Assembly (NCBI GenBank): GCA_009911715.1
Contig: CP047880.1
Span: 372,001-436,000 of the forward strand
Length of the DNA: 64,000 nucleotides
From: Methanomassiliicoccaceae archaeon DOK
GTDB taxonomy: Archaea > Thermoplasmatota > Thermoplasmata > Methanomassiliicoccales > Methanomethylophilaceae
Reading direction: 5' to 3'
Shown here: positions 8,487-17,461 of the stretch, in pieces
Layout: each line of letters opens with the position of its first letter
How positions within the stretch are numbered: position 1 is the first letter of the stretch
Notes under the pieces: generated by a model
Database searches by the model: none
What the model was told of the DNA's origin: nothing
Seen by the model: only the letters and a program-made list of their open reading frames with translations
Made by a program: the position numbers and the translations under genes

Positions 8487-9794
8487 ATGCAGAGGTCCAA
8501 GGTCGTCCAGGACCCCGTCCATGGGAGCATCGAGGTGGACGGCGTCTTCCTGGACGTCATGGACCGCCACGAGATGCAGAGGCTCAGGTCTGTCAGGCAG
8601 CTGGGCCTCGGCAACCTGGTGTTCCCGGCGGCGAACCACACGAGGTTCGAGCACTGCCTCGGGACATACCACCTCGCGGGCAGGATGGCCGACGCCATAG
8701 GCCTCGGCCGCGAGGACTCGGACGCCGTCCGCATGGCGGGCATGCTGCACGACATCTGCCACCCGCCGTTCTCCCACGCCCTAGAGCCCATAATGGAGGA
8801 GGCCACGGGTCTGGACCACATGGAGCTCGCCAGGGCTTTGATAATGGGCGACATCCCCGACCACCTCCCCGAGTACGACGACATCCTGGGGGGACGTCCG
8901 ACCATCGCCGAGACGATCGAGGCCGAGGGGATATCCGCAGAGGCCGTTTGCGGCATCATCGCGTACCCGGAGTCCACCGGCGAGGAGGCCCTGGACCGCT
9001 TCTGGAACAAGCACGAGTACTTCCCGTCCAAGGACTACGCCCACCAGATCATACACGGCCCGGTGGACGCCGACCAGATGGACTACCTGATGAGGGACGC
9101 CCATCACACGGGGGTCTCCCACGGGAGCATAGACTCCGAGAGGCTTATCAAGACGATGATGGTCCAGAACGACCGCATCGTCCTGCGCAGGGGAGGCATC
9201 ACCGCCGCGGAGGGGCTGATGGTCTCCCGTTCCCTGATGTACACCACAGTGTACTTCCACGAGACCGTCCGCATAGCCCAGAGGATGCTGACCAAGGCGG
9301 TGGAGAACTCCGGTCTGGACCTGTCCGACATGTACCTGAAGGGGGACGCGGACCTGATGGCCATGGTCGAGACGTCGGGAGGGAAGCCGGCCCGCAGCAT
9401 GCGCAGGATAAAGGCCAGGATGCTGGACAAGAAGGCGTTCGCCGTCTACAGCGACGACATGACCGAGGAGAAGGCAGAGGTCCTGCTAGAGTACACCGGG
9501 CGCGAGGGCGCGAGGAGACTGGAGCAGGAGGTGGCGGACACCGCGGGAGTCGACGTGTTCACGGTCGGCGCGGAGGTGACCTCCAGGTCGAACCTCCAGG
9601 GCAGGATGAAGATCGGCAAGACCGACGTGGCCATCGCGGACGACGGCGGCAGGATAAAGTCCCTGGCGAAGTTCTCGCCGATAGCCAGGTCCCTCCAGGC
9701 TAGGGACCCGTACGGATGGGCGGTGCTGATCTCGGCACCGAAGGAGGACAGGGACGCGGTCCGCAGGGCCGCATCCAAGGTCCTCGGTTTCTGA
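8487..9794 (+). CDS. HD-domain phosphohydrolase (SAMHD1/dGTPase-like)
   Basis: 435-residue metal-dependent hydrolase. The HD-superfamily ligands are visible: TRFEHCLG (H56), MLHDICHPPFSH (H88-D89) and PVDADQMDYLMRD near residue 186. This arrangement is that of SAMHD1/dGTPase-like enzymes that cleave deoxynucleoside triphosphates; substrate here is inferred. About 120 C-terminal residues form a separate region present in archaeal homologues. The ATG directly abuts the stop of the PUA-protein gene, so the pair is an operon. It converges on rtcB, with only one base between the two stops. Confidence 0.88.
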   Translation: MQRSKVVQDPVHGSIEVDGVFLDVMDRHEMQRLRSVRQLGLGNLVFPAANHTRFEHCLGTYHLAGRMADAIGLGREDSDAVRMAGMLHDICHPPFSHALEPIMEEATGLDHMELARALIMGDIPDHLPEYDDILGGRPTIAETIEAEGISAEAVCGIIAYPESTGEEALDRFWNKHEYFPSKDYAHQIIHGPVDADQMDYLMRDAHHTGVSHGSIDSERLIKTMMVQNDRIVLRRGGITAAEGLMVSRSLMYTTVYFHETVRIAQRMLTKAVENSGLDLSDMYLKGDADLMAMVETSGGKPARSMRRIKARMLDKKAFAVYSDDMTEEKAEVLLEYTGREGARRLEQEVADTAGVDVFTVGAEVTSRSNLQGRMKIGKTDVAIADDGGRIKSLAKFSPIARSLQARDPYGWAVLISAPKEDRDAVRRAASKVLGF

Positions 9795-9795
9795 G

Positions 9796-11247
9796 TCACC
9801 CCTTTATGACGCCGATGGGCGTCAGCTTGGCGACCTTGGCGGTAAGTCCCGCGTCGCAGACGACCTTGATGACCTCGTCGACGTCCTTGTAGGCTTCGGG
9901 GGCCTCCTCCAGGACACCCTCGAGGGAGCCGTTCCTCAGGTAGACGCCCTTGTCGGACATCTCCTTCATGACGCCGTCGACGGTCAGGCTGCTGATCGCG
10001 GCCTTCCTGGACAGCTTCCTCCCCGCTCCGTGGCAGGAGGAGCCGAACGTCTGCTCCATCGAGCCCCTCCTTCCGGCCAGCACGTAGGTGCCGACGCTCA
10101 TGTCGCCGGGGATGATGACGGGCTGCCCGACGTCGCGGTACTTCATTGTGATCTCGGACCTGCCTGGGGCGAACGCGCGTGTTGCGCCCTTCCTGTGGAC
10201 GAGGACGTCCGCGTGGTGGCGGTCGATGTCGTGCCTCTCCTTCTTGGCGATGTTGTGCGCGACGTCGTAGACGACGTCCATGCCCATGCTCTCGGCGGAG
10301 TCGCCGAGGATCTTCTCGAAGGACTCCCTCACCCAGTGGGTGATCATCTGCCTGTTGGCCCAGGCGTAGTTCGCGCCGCAGCACATGGCCCTGTAGTAGT
10401 CGTCCCCGAGCCTCGAGTCGAGGGGCGCGCAGGCTAGCTGCCTGTCGGGCAGGCTGACCGAGTTCTGCTTGATGTAGCGCTCCATCTCCTGAAGGTAGTC
10501 GGTGGCTATCTGGTGGCCGCATCCGCGTGACCCGCAGTGGACGGTCACGGTCAGGGTCCCCTCCTTCAGGCCGTACACCTTGGCGGTCCTCTCGTCGAAC
10601 ACGTTCTCGACCAGGTCGAGCTCCAGGAAGTGGTTGCCGGATCCCAGGGACCCGAGCTGGGGGAGCCCCCTCTTGCGGGCCTTGTCGCTGACCTTGGTGA
10701 TATCCGCGTCAAGCATGTGCCCGTGCTCCTCGGTGACGTCCAGGTCGCTCTCCCATCCGTAGCCGTTCTCCACGGCCCATTCGGAGCCGTTGGCGAGGAT
10801 CTCGTCGAGCTCCTTGTACCCGACCTTGGTGAGCCCCTTGGATCCGAGGCCGGACGGGACGTTCCTGTACAGCTCGTCCACGAGCTCGTCCTTCCTCCCG
10901 CCGAGGTCCTCCAGTGTGAGGTCGGTCTTGATGAGACGCACCCCGCAGTTGATGTCGAACCCGATCCCTCCGGGGGAGATTGAGCCGGAGAACTCGTCGA
11001 CGGCGGCGACGCCGCCTATGGGGAAGCCGTATCCCCAGTGGATGTCCGGCATGGCCATGGAGCTCCCGACGATCCCGGGGAGGCACGCGACGTTCGCCGC
11101 CTGCTGCGGCGCGTTGTCCGCGCGGATCGAGGAGATCATCTCCTCGCTGGCGTAGATCACAGCGTTGGTCCTCATACCCGCGGACTCGTCCATGGGGATC
11201 TCCCATCTGTTGTCGTCGATCCTGTTGAGCTTTCCCTGCCATGTCAT
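9796..11247 (-). CDS. rtcB: RNA-splicing ligase RtcB
   Basis: 483-residue RtcB, the GTP- and Mn2+-dependent ligase that joins tRNA halves after intron removal. Active-site blocks are all present: FDINCGVR, GSGNHFLEL, HCGSRGCGHQ (with the metal-binding cysteine and histidines), GANYAWANRQ, HNIAKKE, and the guanylylation region FGSSCHGAGRKLSRKAA with its histidine. It is full length, with no intein, although RtcB is a frequent intein host. A TATA-like ATTATTAAAAAG lies 33-44 bp upstream. No archease gene is seen next to it. Confidence 0.97.
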   Translation of the reverse strand: MTWQGKLNRIDDNRWEIPMDESAGMRTNAVIYASEEMISSIRADNAPQQAANVACLPGIVGSSMAMPDIHWGYGFPIGGVAAVDEFSGSISPGGIGFDINCGVRLIKTDLTLEDLGGRKDELVDELYRNVPSGLGSKGLTKVGYKELDEILANGSEWAVENGYGWESDLDVTEEHGHMLDADITKVSDKARKRGLPQLGSLGSGNHFLELDLVENVFDERTAKVYGLKEGTLTVTVHCGSRGCGHQIATDYLQEMERYIKQNSVSLPDRQLACAPLDSRLGDDYYRAMCCGANYAWANRQMITHWVRESFEKILGDSAESMGMDVVYDVAHNIAKKERHDIDRHHADVLVHRKGATRAFAPGRSEITMKYRDVGQPVIIPGDMSVGTYVLAGRRGSMEQTFGSSCHGAGRKLSRKAAISSLTVDGVMKEMSDKGVYLRNGSLEGVLEEAPEAYKDVDEVIKVVCDAGLTAKVAKLTPIGVIKG

Positions 11248-11329
11248 CTGTGCGACCTCTTCCCCGTGTGATGACGGTGACTTTTTAATAATATCCTTTC
11301 CGCGGGGGAGTTTCCCCGACCCGTCCCGG

Positions 11330-12316
11330 TCAGATCCCGGGGACGGGGATGGTGTGCCTCCTCAGAGATTCGGAATCGCCGCAGGCCCATGCCACGAGCT
11401 CTGCGATGTGCATCGACGGCTTCCCACCAGGAATCGAGTCGTACTGCTTCTGGCACATGGGGCATCCCACAACGATGACGTCTGCGTCCTTCGCGGCCTC
11501 CTGCCTCTCCGCCATCAGGGGTGCGCCCACGTTCCTGTTCCCCTTGCCGCAGCATCCCGGTTCGTTCCCCACGGGGATGCATCCCATGGCGCGGACGACG
11601 TCCAGCATGTCCTCCGACAGGCCGATCGCGGCGCAGCCGGGCTCCACCGAGACCCTCAGGGGTACGGGCACCTTGGGCAGGGCCGACAGTCTCCGGTGGA
11701 GGAACGCGATCAGATGCTCGGATTCGACGCCCACCATCCCGAAGGCCTCGTCGCATCCTCCGCAGAGCGTCACAAGCTCCCTTCCGCCGGCGGTCTCGCC
11801 CATCCCTATGAGGTATCCCTTCCTCTCCTCGTCGTCCATGGTCCCGAACTGTATCGGGTACATGCAGCACTTGAAGTCCGGGAGCTCGGAGGCTCTGACC
11901 CCCATGCCCTCCATGGCCGCCGATGCGGCGTACTCCACGTAGGGGACCTCGCACTTCGCGACGCATCCGGGCATAACGTAGACGTCGTCACCCGTCCACA
12001 CGGGCTCCAGATCCGTCCCCGGGGCCCCCTCGGTAACATATCTGGACAGTCCCGTGTCCAGGAACGCCTGGCTGACCGGGACGTTCAGGAGCAGGCTGTA
12101 AGCCGCGAGCATCACGAGCTTGGGCTCGCACCCCTGCTCGCAGGCCCTGGAGCAGAAACCGCATCCGACGCAACCGAAGACCTTCTTCAGGTCCCCCTCC
12201 ATGACGGCCTGCGGGTCGCATCCACCGTGGCGGTGGGACGGGCAGGCTTCGGTGCAGGCGCCGCATCCGACGCAGAGCGAGCGGAAACGGTCCAGGTTGT
12301 CGCGGATGAGAGTCAT
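11330..12316 (-). CDS. HdrD-like iron-sulfur protein with two CCG domains
   Basis: 328-residue redox protein. It starts with two [4Fe-4S] ferredoxin motifs (CVGCGACTEAC and CVGCGFCSRAC) and continues with two CCG domains: PGCVAKCE followed by FKCCMYP, then PGCAAIG and EPGCCGKGN. This is the layout of HdrD and related heterodisulfide- or thiol-reductase subunits such as GlpC and TfrB. It is shorter than typical HdrD and stands alone with no HdrE or flavin partner, so the electron donor and the disulfide or quinone partner cannot be named. An RtcB gene follows on the same strand, probably as a separate unit. Confidence 0.8.
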   Translation of the reverse strand: MTLIRDNLDRFRSLCVGCGACTEACPSHRHGGCDPQAVMEGDLKKVFGCVGCGFCSRACEQGCEPKLVMLAAYSLLLNVPVSQAFLDTGLSRYVTEGAPGTDLEPVWTGDDVYVMPGCVAKCEVPYVEYAASAAMEGMGVRASELPDFKCCMYPIQFGTMDDEERKGYLIGMGETAGGRELVTLCGGCDEAFGMVGVESEHLIAFLHRRLSALPKVPVPLRVSVEPGCAAIGLSEDMLDVVRAMGCIPVGNEPGCCGKGNRNVGAPLMAERQEAAKDADVIVVGCPMCQKQYDSIPGGKPSMHIAELVAWACGDSESLRRHTIPVPGI

Positions 12317-12498
12317 GCGTTCCGTGACGGGGGTCCCGCCGTTTTAATTGTGCGGAAGTCCGAGACGGTCCCCGACATAAGATCCTCGGAAGATCGCATC
12401 GTGTACGCCACCGGGCTGCATGCGACCGTGTGTCGATGCAGTCAACAGGGACATCATCAGCAACCGGGGCGAAGGTAACCGAGGGTTCGAAAAGTGAG

Positions 12499-12573
12499 GG
12501 CCGGGACCGAGATTTGAACCCGAGTCAAGGGATCCACAGTCCCCTAGGATAACCAAGCTACCCTATCCCGGCC
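12499..12573 (-). tRNA. tRNA-His (GTG)
   Basis: 75-nt minus-strand tRNA. Acceptor GCCGGGA pairs with TCCCGGC; an extra 5' G (position -1) faces the discriminator C, the identity element of tRNA-His. The anticodon arm GGGGACTGTGGATCCC presents GTG, and the T arm is CTCGGGTTCAAATCTCGG. No intron is present and CCA is not encoded. Confidence 0.95.
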
Positions 12574-12600
12574 ATGAAGCAGAACCGCTTATCAGCTTCC

Positions 12601-12610
12601 CTTAGATAAA
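12601..12610 (-). promoter_or_regulatory. TATA box for tRNA-His
   Basis: Reading the minus strand gives TTTATCTAAG, centred about 33 bp upstream of the first tRNA base. Such spacing fits an archaeal promoter with a short 5' leader. Confidence 0.5.
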
Positions 12611-12828
12611 GGTTCGCTTCGTCCCAGCACTCCCTCCGGCCGCGCACATACGGGCATCGGGTCCCGGGCGCCGTACGGTGCCGTGCATCGGGGTCTGGTT
12701 TCCCCAGGCGCACGGGCCGACGGCGGCCCGTCTCCCGGTCCCCGCGCGCGCCAAATATAAGAAGGCGGAGGCATACACGGGAGAACATCAGGCCCGGGAC
12801 GCATCCGCGACCGCGGGCCGTACACGAG

Positions 12829-14595
12829 ATGATTACAATGAAGGCACTCTATGCTGACGGATCGGTGCGCGAGACGGATGACGAGCTCCCTGTCATCAGG
12901 CACACCGCCTCCCACGTTATGGCGCAGGCGGTCCAGAGGCTCTGGCCCGGCACCAAGCTGGCCATCGGCCCCGCCATCGACGACGGCTTCTACTACGACT
13001 TCGACAAGGAGGGAGGGTTCACCCCCGAGGACCTCGAGAAGATCGAGGCCGAGATGAAGAAGATCATCAAGGAGAACCTGAAGCTGGAGACCTACACCCT
13101 TCCCAGGGCCGATGCCATCGAGTACCTCAGGTCCAAAGGCGAGGACTACAAGGTCCAGCTCGTGGAGGACCTCCCCGAGGACGCTCCTATCAGCTTCTAC
13201 AAGCAGGGCGAGTTCGTGGACCTCTGCGCGGGACCCCACGCCATGTACACCAAGGCCGTGAAGGCGTTCAAGCTCCTCTCCCTCGCAGGAGCCTACTGGA
13301 GGGGGGACGAGCACAACAAGATGCTCTCCAGGATATACGGCACCGCGTTCGAGAGCAAGGAGAAGCTCGAGGCCTATCTCAACATGCTGGAGGAGGCCAA
13401 GAAGAGGGACCACCGCAAGCTCGGAAAGGAGCTCGGACTCTTCGCCATCATGGAGGAGGGCCCCGGATTCCCGTTCTTCCTGCCCAAGGGGATGGTCCTG
13501 AAGAACACCCTGATCGAATACTGGAGGGAGCTCCACACCAGGGAGAACTACTACGAGATCTCCACCCCCATGATCCTCAACCAGGCCCTCTGGCTCCGTT
13601 CCGGGCACTGGGACCACTACAAGGACAACATGTACACCACCACCATCGACGACGAGATCTACTGCGTCAAGCCGATGAACTGCCCCGGAGGCATGCTGGT
13701 GTACAAGACCGAGCCCAGGTCGTACAGGGACCTCCCCATCAGGATGGGCGAGCTCGGACTGGTTCACAGGCACGAGAAGTCCGGGACGCTCCACGGGCTG
13801 TTCAGGGTCAGGTGCTTCACCCAGGATGATGCGCACATCTTCATGAGGCCAGACCAGGTCGAGCAGGAGATCGAGGGCGTCGTCAGGCTCATCGACGAGG
13901 TCTACTCCAAATTCGGCTTCAAGTACCACGTCGAGCTCTCCACCAGGCCGGAGGACAGCATGGGAACCGACGAGGAGTGGGAGATGGCCACCAACGCGCT
14001 CATCAACGCTCTGAACACCATGGGTCTCGAGTACGCCGTGAACGAGGGTGACGGGGCCTTCTACGGACCCAAGATCGACTTCCACCTCGAGGACTGCCTC
14101 GGCAGGACCTGGCAGTGCGGAACCATCCAGCTGGACTTCCAGATGCCCCAGAGGTTCGAGCTCGAGTACACCGGTTCCGACGGCGACAAGCACAGGCCTA
14201 TCATGCTGCACAGGGTCATATTCGGGTCCATCGAGAGGTTCATCGGGATCCTGACGGAGCACTACGCGGGAAGGTTCCCCGTCTGGCTTGCGCCCGTGCA
14301 GGTGAGGGTCCTGTCCGTTTCCGAGAAGTCCTTCGACTACGCGTCGCAGGTCGCAGCGAAGCTGAAGTCCTCCGGAATCAGGATGGAGCTCGACAACAGC
14401 GACAACAAGATCGGGTACAAGATCCGCGAGGCCCAGCTCCAGAAGGTCCCGTACATGCTTGTCCTTGGTGAGAAGGAGAGCGACGACGGAACCATCGTCA
14501 CCGTCAGGACGAGGGAGGGACAGGACCTCGGTTCCATGCCCCTCGACGACTTCATCGCCAAGGTCCAGAAGGAGACCGCGGAGAGGAGCAGCTGA
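12829..14595 (+). CDS. thrS: Threonyl-tRNA synthetase, bacterial type without TGS domain
   Basis: 588-residue class II synthetase that charges tRNA-Thr. The N-terminal editing domain begins almost at once, with HTASH at about residue 25 and CAGPH near residue 135, so the usual N-terminal TGS domain is missing. Catalytic motifs follow: KPMNCPGGML, a motif-2 region with FRVRCFTQDDAHIF, and motif 3 FGSIERF. The anticodon-binding domain occupies the last 110 residues. The editing domain is of the bacterial type rather than the archaeal DTD-like type, suggesting old lateral transfer. Start ATG 12829 is used; another ATG three codons later is possible. A TATA-like AAATATAAG lies about 75 bp upstream. 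Confidence 0.95.
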   Translation: MITMKALYADGSVRETDDELPVIRHTASHVMAQAVQRLWPGTKLAIGPAIDDGFYYDFDKEGGFTPEDLEKIEAEMKKIIKENLKLETYTLPRADAIEYLRSKGEDYKVQLVEDLPEDAPISFYKQGEFVDLCAGPHAMYTKAVKAFKLLSLAGAYWRGDEHNKMLSRIYGTAFESKEKLEAYLNMLEEAKKRDHRKLGKELGLFAIMEEGPGFPFFLPKGMVLKNTLIEYWRELHTRENYYEISTPMILNQALWLRSGHWDHYKDNMYTTTIDDEIYCVKPMNCPGGMLVYKTEPRSYRDLPIRMGELGLVHRHEKSGTLHGLFRVRCFTQDDAHIFMRPDQVEQEIEGVVRLIDEVYSKFGFKYHVELSTRPEDSMGTDEEWEMATNALINALNTMGLEYAVNEGDGAFYGPKIDFHLEDCLGRTWQCGTIQLDFQMPQRFELEYTGSDGDKHRPIMLHRVIFGSIERFIGILTEHYAGRFPVWLAPVQVRVLSVSEKSFDYASQVAAKLKSSGIRMELDNSDNKIGYKIREAQLQKVPYMLVLGEKESDDGTIVTVRTREGQDLGSMPLDDFIAKVQKETAERSS

Positions 14596-14606
14596 AAAAC
14601 ATGAAT

Positions 14607-14640
14607 CTCCGGCCCGGACGGGCCGGAGCCTTCCTTTTTA
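14607..14640 (+). terminator. Hairpin and T run after thrS
   Basis: The arms CTCCGGCCC (14607-14615) and GGGCCGGAG (14620-14628) form a nine-pair stem, followed by CCTTCCTTTTTATTTT. It lies 12 bases past the thrS stop. Confidence 0.65.
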
Positions 14641-14721
14641 TTTTACGATAATCCGAACGTCGGTCCCGGGCAGAGGTTCCGCGGACCATGGACGGGACGT
14701 ATCCTATCCGTTTGCGCCGCA

Positions 14722-14931
14722 TCAGCACTTGGCGGCACCGGGCCTGACCGCGTTGGCGATGGCGGGGGCGGCCATGGCGCTGAGAGCCTCGATGAGGCTG
14801 TCCCAGTCCTCCTCGCAGACGATGACGGCGTTCCCCTTCTCGGTGGAGATGACGATCTTCTCGCCCATGAGTGTTCTGTTGGTGATCTCCTGCAGTTTCA
14901 TGCGAGCCTCTTCGACTCCGAATTCCGCCAT
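14722..14931 (-). CDS. Phd/YefM-like antitoxin-type protein, copy A
   Basis: 69-residue protein with the Phd/YefM-type pattern: an N-terminal helix (VEEARMKLQEITNRT), then KIVISTEKGNAVIVCEEDWDSLIEAL. Such proteins normally bind their own promoter and a toxin; no toxin gene is adjacent. It is a close paralogue of the next gene, differing mainly at the ends. ATG at 14931 is chosen; the frame is open further upstream but loses similarity. A TATA-like GCTATATATC lies about 50 bp upstream on the minus strand. Confidence 0.7.
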   Translation of the reverse strand: MAEFGVEEARMKLQEITNRTLMGEKIVISTEKGNAVIVCEEDWDSLIEALSAMAAPAIANAVRPGAAKC

Positions 14932-15110
14932 GATGGTAGGGATGCCTATGGAGGATATGAAGCGAACCGATGTACGATATATAGCATTCAGTAGAGGAAC
15001 GTCTACTATGTACGTCCGGATCGGACGCGACGGGGACCCTGGCAACGGGGTCGTTGGAGAATGGGTCGCCGGCTCCGCTCAGAGCCGGCATTGCGTTCGC
15101 GAGGCTGTAC

Positions 15111-15332
15111 TCAGGCGCTCTCTGTGGCGCTCTTGAGGGATGACTTGTAGGACTCGAGGACCGCGGGGACGGTCAGGACGCTGACCGCCTCGACAAGGGA
15201 GTCCCAGTCCTCCTCGGAAATCATTACGATGTTTCCAGCGCCGGTGCTGATGGTGATTTTCTCTCCCATCAGGGATCTGTCGACGAGCTCGCGCATCTTT
15301 TCCTGCGCTCCGGGAACATCATATGTTGCCAT
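15111..15332 (-). CDS. Phd/YefM-like antitoxin-type protein, copy B
   Basis: 73-residue paralogue of the downstream gene, sharing the core LMGEKI-IST-GN-V-I-EEDWDSL-EA. The N-terminal helix (GAQEKMRELVDRS) is the likely DNA-binding or dimerisation part. No toxin partner is seen on either side, so it may be an orphan regulator. It is probably leaderless or nearly so: a TATA element lies at 15355-15364 and there is no Shine-Dalgarno before the ATG at 15332. The 180 bp to copy A holds nothing obvious. Confidence 0.72.
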   Translation of the reverse strand: MATYDVPGAQEKMRELVDRSLMGEKITISTGAGNIVMISEEDWDSLVEAVSVLTVPAVLESYKSSLKSATESA

Positions 15333-15354
15333 GAGTGATGCGACATTGTACCAG

Positions 15355-15364
15355 TATATAAAAG
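15355..15364 (-). promoter_or_regulatory. TATA box of antitoxin-like copy B
   Basis: On the minus strand the element reads CTTTTATATA, ending 23 bp before the ATG at 15332, the spacing expected for a leaderless archaeal transcript. Confidence 0.55.
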
Positions 15365-15651
15365 AATCTGATGTTTGTTACACATCGTTGGATGGGCTGA
15401 ATAAATATCATATTCTAAATGCCTACCATAGACATATGTATAGTATATAGAGGGTGGATTCAGACGAATGAACAGAATATCGTTATTATAAAGAGGATAA
15501 CGCTATCATAATCTTCCAAATCAAATACCGGTCGCATGAAGGTTGGATGGGAAATCCATCATTTGAGCGGGAAACGGTAAGCATTCGGATGCGGATCGGA
15601 TGCAGAAGTGGTGAAGGGAGGGGCGGACGGGCCGCCCCCGTTGGACAGGTC
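15365..15651. other. AT-rich intergenic stretch, no gene seen
   Basis: About 290 bp between the antitoxin-like genes and the end of the helicase gene. It is clearly richer in A and T than its surroundings, with several TATA-like runs around 15405-15450. I see no convincing reading frame, tRNA fold or repeat array. Confidence 0.5.
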
Positions 15652-17064
15652 TCAGTCCTGGATGACCCTGACCTGGATCTTCTTGTTCTTGTACTTGGCC
15701 TTGGGCAGGTCCATGGTCATCCTGTTGCCGAAGTCCTTGTGGACCTCCACGACGGACGACTCCGGTCCGACGGTGATCTTGCCAATGGACACGTCCCTGA
15801 TCCTGGCGTTGCGGATGATGAAGTCCGCCAGGCTGACCTTTCCGAACCCGTCCTTCTTGCCCAGGTTCACCTCGAACCTGCACATGCCGAAGACGTCGGA
15901 GATCTGGTCGTAGTCGACGACCCTCTTGATGGTGTCCTTGGTGCCGGGCTCGGCCTCGGGGACGTCCCTCTTCTCGATCTCCATGCCGGTGCGCATCTCG
16001 AACTCCCTGACGAGGTGCTCCTCCTCGGAGGTGACGAACGACACCGCCGTGCCCTCCTTCCCGGCCCTGCCGGTCCTTCCGATGCGGTGGATGTAGGTGT
16101 CGATGTCGTCGGGCATGTCGTAGTTGATGACGTACGTGATGTCGTCGATGTCCAGTCCCCTGGCGGCGACGTCGGTGGCGATGAGGATGTCGGTCTTGTC
16201 CTCTCTGAAGTCGGACATGACCTTCTCCCTCTTGGACTGGGGCATGTCGCCGTGGATGGCCTCCACCTTGTAGTCCAGGTTGGTGAGCCTCTCGTCGAGG
16301 ACGTCGACCATCTTCTTCGTCTGGCAGAAGATGATGGCCTTGGGCTTGTCGATGTCCAGGATCCTGCACAGGGCCCAGGACTTGTTCCTCCTCCCGACCG
16401 AGATGTAGTACTGCTTGGTCAGGTCCAGGACGACCTCGTCCTGGGACACGGAGACCTCCTTGGGGTTGTGCATGTAGTCGAACGCGAGCTGCTTCACGTT
16501 CTCCTGCATGGTCGCGGAGAACAGCATCGTGTGCCTCTTCTCGGGCATGGCTTTGAGGATGTACTCGATGTCCTCGATGAATCCCATGTCCAGCATCCTG
16601 TCGGCCTCGTCGAGGACCATGGTGGAGACCTCTGTGAGGTTGAGGACTCCTCTGTTGATCATGTCCCTGACGCGCCCGGGGGTGCCGGCGACGATGTCGC
16701 AGCCCTGCTGCAGCTTCTTGATCTGTCCCTCGATGCTGGCTCCGCCGTAGATGGGCAGGCACACGTGTCCGGAGTACTTCGAGAGCTTGGAGAGCTCCCC
16801 GGAGACCTGGTTGGCCAGCTCCCTCGTGGGGACGAGGACGATTGCGGACGGGACCTTCCTCCCGGCCTCGATGGTTCCGAGGATGATGGATCCGTACGCG
16901 CCGGTCTTCCCGGTACCGGTCTGGGCCTGGCCGAACATGTCGACGCCCTTGAGTCCGAGCGGGATGGAGTTGATCTGAATCGGGGTGGGCTCCTCCCATC
17001 CCATGTCATCCATGGCCTTTGCGACATCCTCCGGGATGCCGATGTCTGTGAATTTTGAGATCAT
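15652..17064 (-). CDS. DEAD-box RNA helicase with DbpA-type C-terminal domain
   Basis: 470-residue ATP-dependent RNA helicase. Motifs in order are PTPIQ (Q motif), AQTGTGKT, PTREL, TPGR, LDEADRML, SAT, ATDVAARGLD and HRIGRTGR. The last 75 residues, after a linker, resemble the RNA-binding domain of bacterial DbpA/CsdA helicases (VSLADFIIRNARIRDVSIGKI). Start ATG 17064 opens the family domain; the frame runs further upstream without similarity. An A/T-rich promoter-like region (TTTATAAA, about 17140-17155) implies an untranslated leader near 70 nt with a G/C-rich fold, which could allow cold-responsive control; this is inference. Confidence 0.93.
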   Translation of the reverse strand: MISKFTDIGIPEDVAKAMDDMGWEEPTPIQINSIPLGLKGVDMFGQAQTGTGKTGAYGSIILGTIEAGRKVPSAIVLVPTRELANQVSGELSKLSKYSGHVCLPIYGGASIEGQIKKLQQGCDIVAGTPGRVRDMINRGVLNLTEVSTMVLDEADRMLDMGFIEDIEYILKAMPEKRHTMLFSATMQENVKQLAFDYMHNPKEVSVSQDEVVLDLTKQYYISVGRRNKSWALCRILDIDKPKAIIFCQTKKMVDVLDERLTNLDYKVEAIHGDMPQSKREKVMSDFREDKTDILIATDVAARGLDIDDITYVINYDMPDDIDTYIHRIGRTGRAGKEGTAVSFVTSEEEHLVREFEMRTGMEIEKRDVPEAEPGTKDTIKRVVDYDQISDVFGMCRFEVNLGKKDGFGKVSLADFIIRNARIRDVSIGKITVGPESSVVEVHKDFGNRMTMDLPKAKYKNKKIQVRVIQD

Positions 17065-17230
17065 GCAAACCACTGATCTGAAACTCTGCCTGGGACAGGA
17101 CCCAGACGACTTTCCTTTTTCAACGATGCGTACTTGGAAATCCTTTATAAATATTATTAAAAGGGCCCGTGGGCGGGACGGGAGGATGCCGCGGGCATCT
17201 GAGCGGGTGGTCCGCAAATCGTCCGATATC

Positions 17231-17238
17231 TTTATATC
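17231..17238 (+). promoter_or_regulatory. TATA box for tRNA-Gly
   Basis: TTTATATC centred about 32 bp before the first base of tRNA-Gly. Confidence 0.6.
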
Positions 17239-17266
17239 CAATCAGACAATCCCCAGCTTACCACGT

Positions 17267-17339
17267 GTGGACGTAGTGTAGCTGGTTATCACTTAACCTT
17301 GCCAAGGTTAGAACTCGGGTTCGAATCCCGGCGTCCGCA
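17267..17339 (+). tRNA. tRNA-Gly (GCC)
   Basis: 73-nt tRNA. Acceptor GTGGACG pairs with CGTCCGC (one T-G pair), discriminator A. The anticodon arm TAACC-TTGCCAA-GGTTA presents GCC. The T arm is CTCGGGTTCGAATCCCGG. No intron and no encoded CCA. Confidence 0.95.
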
Positions 17340-17461
17340 CTCATTCCTTCCTTCTTGCGATTCTTGATTCTTGACATCCAATGTGCGATTCGGATTTTCC
17401 GTCACGTGTCGCTTCTCCGATGTTCGCGAGACCCGCATAAGGTTCGAACCGACGGTCCGTC

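Noticed and set aside
12592-14262. Long open frame (about 550 codons) antisense to thrS
   Set aside because: It mirrors thrS with the composition of a complementary frame (rich in Leu, Val, Gly, His), has no similarity and contradicts the obvious ThrRS.
15547-17058. Long open frame antisense to the helicase gene
   Set aside because: Mirror of a G/C-rich third codon position; low-complexity Val/Leu/Asp text without domains.
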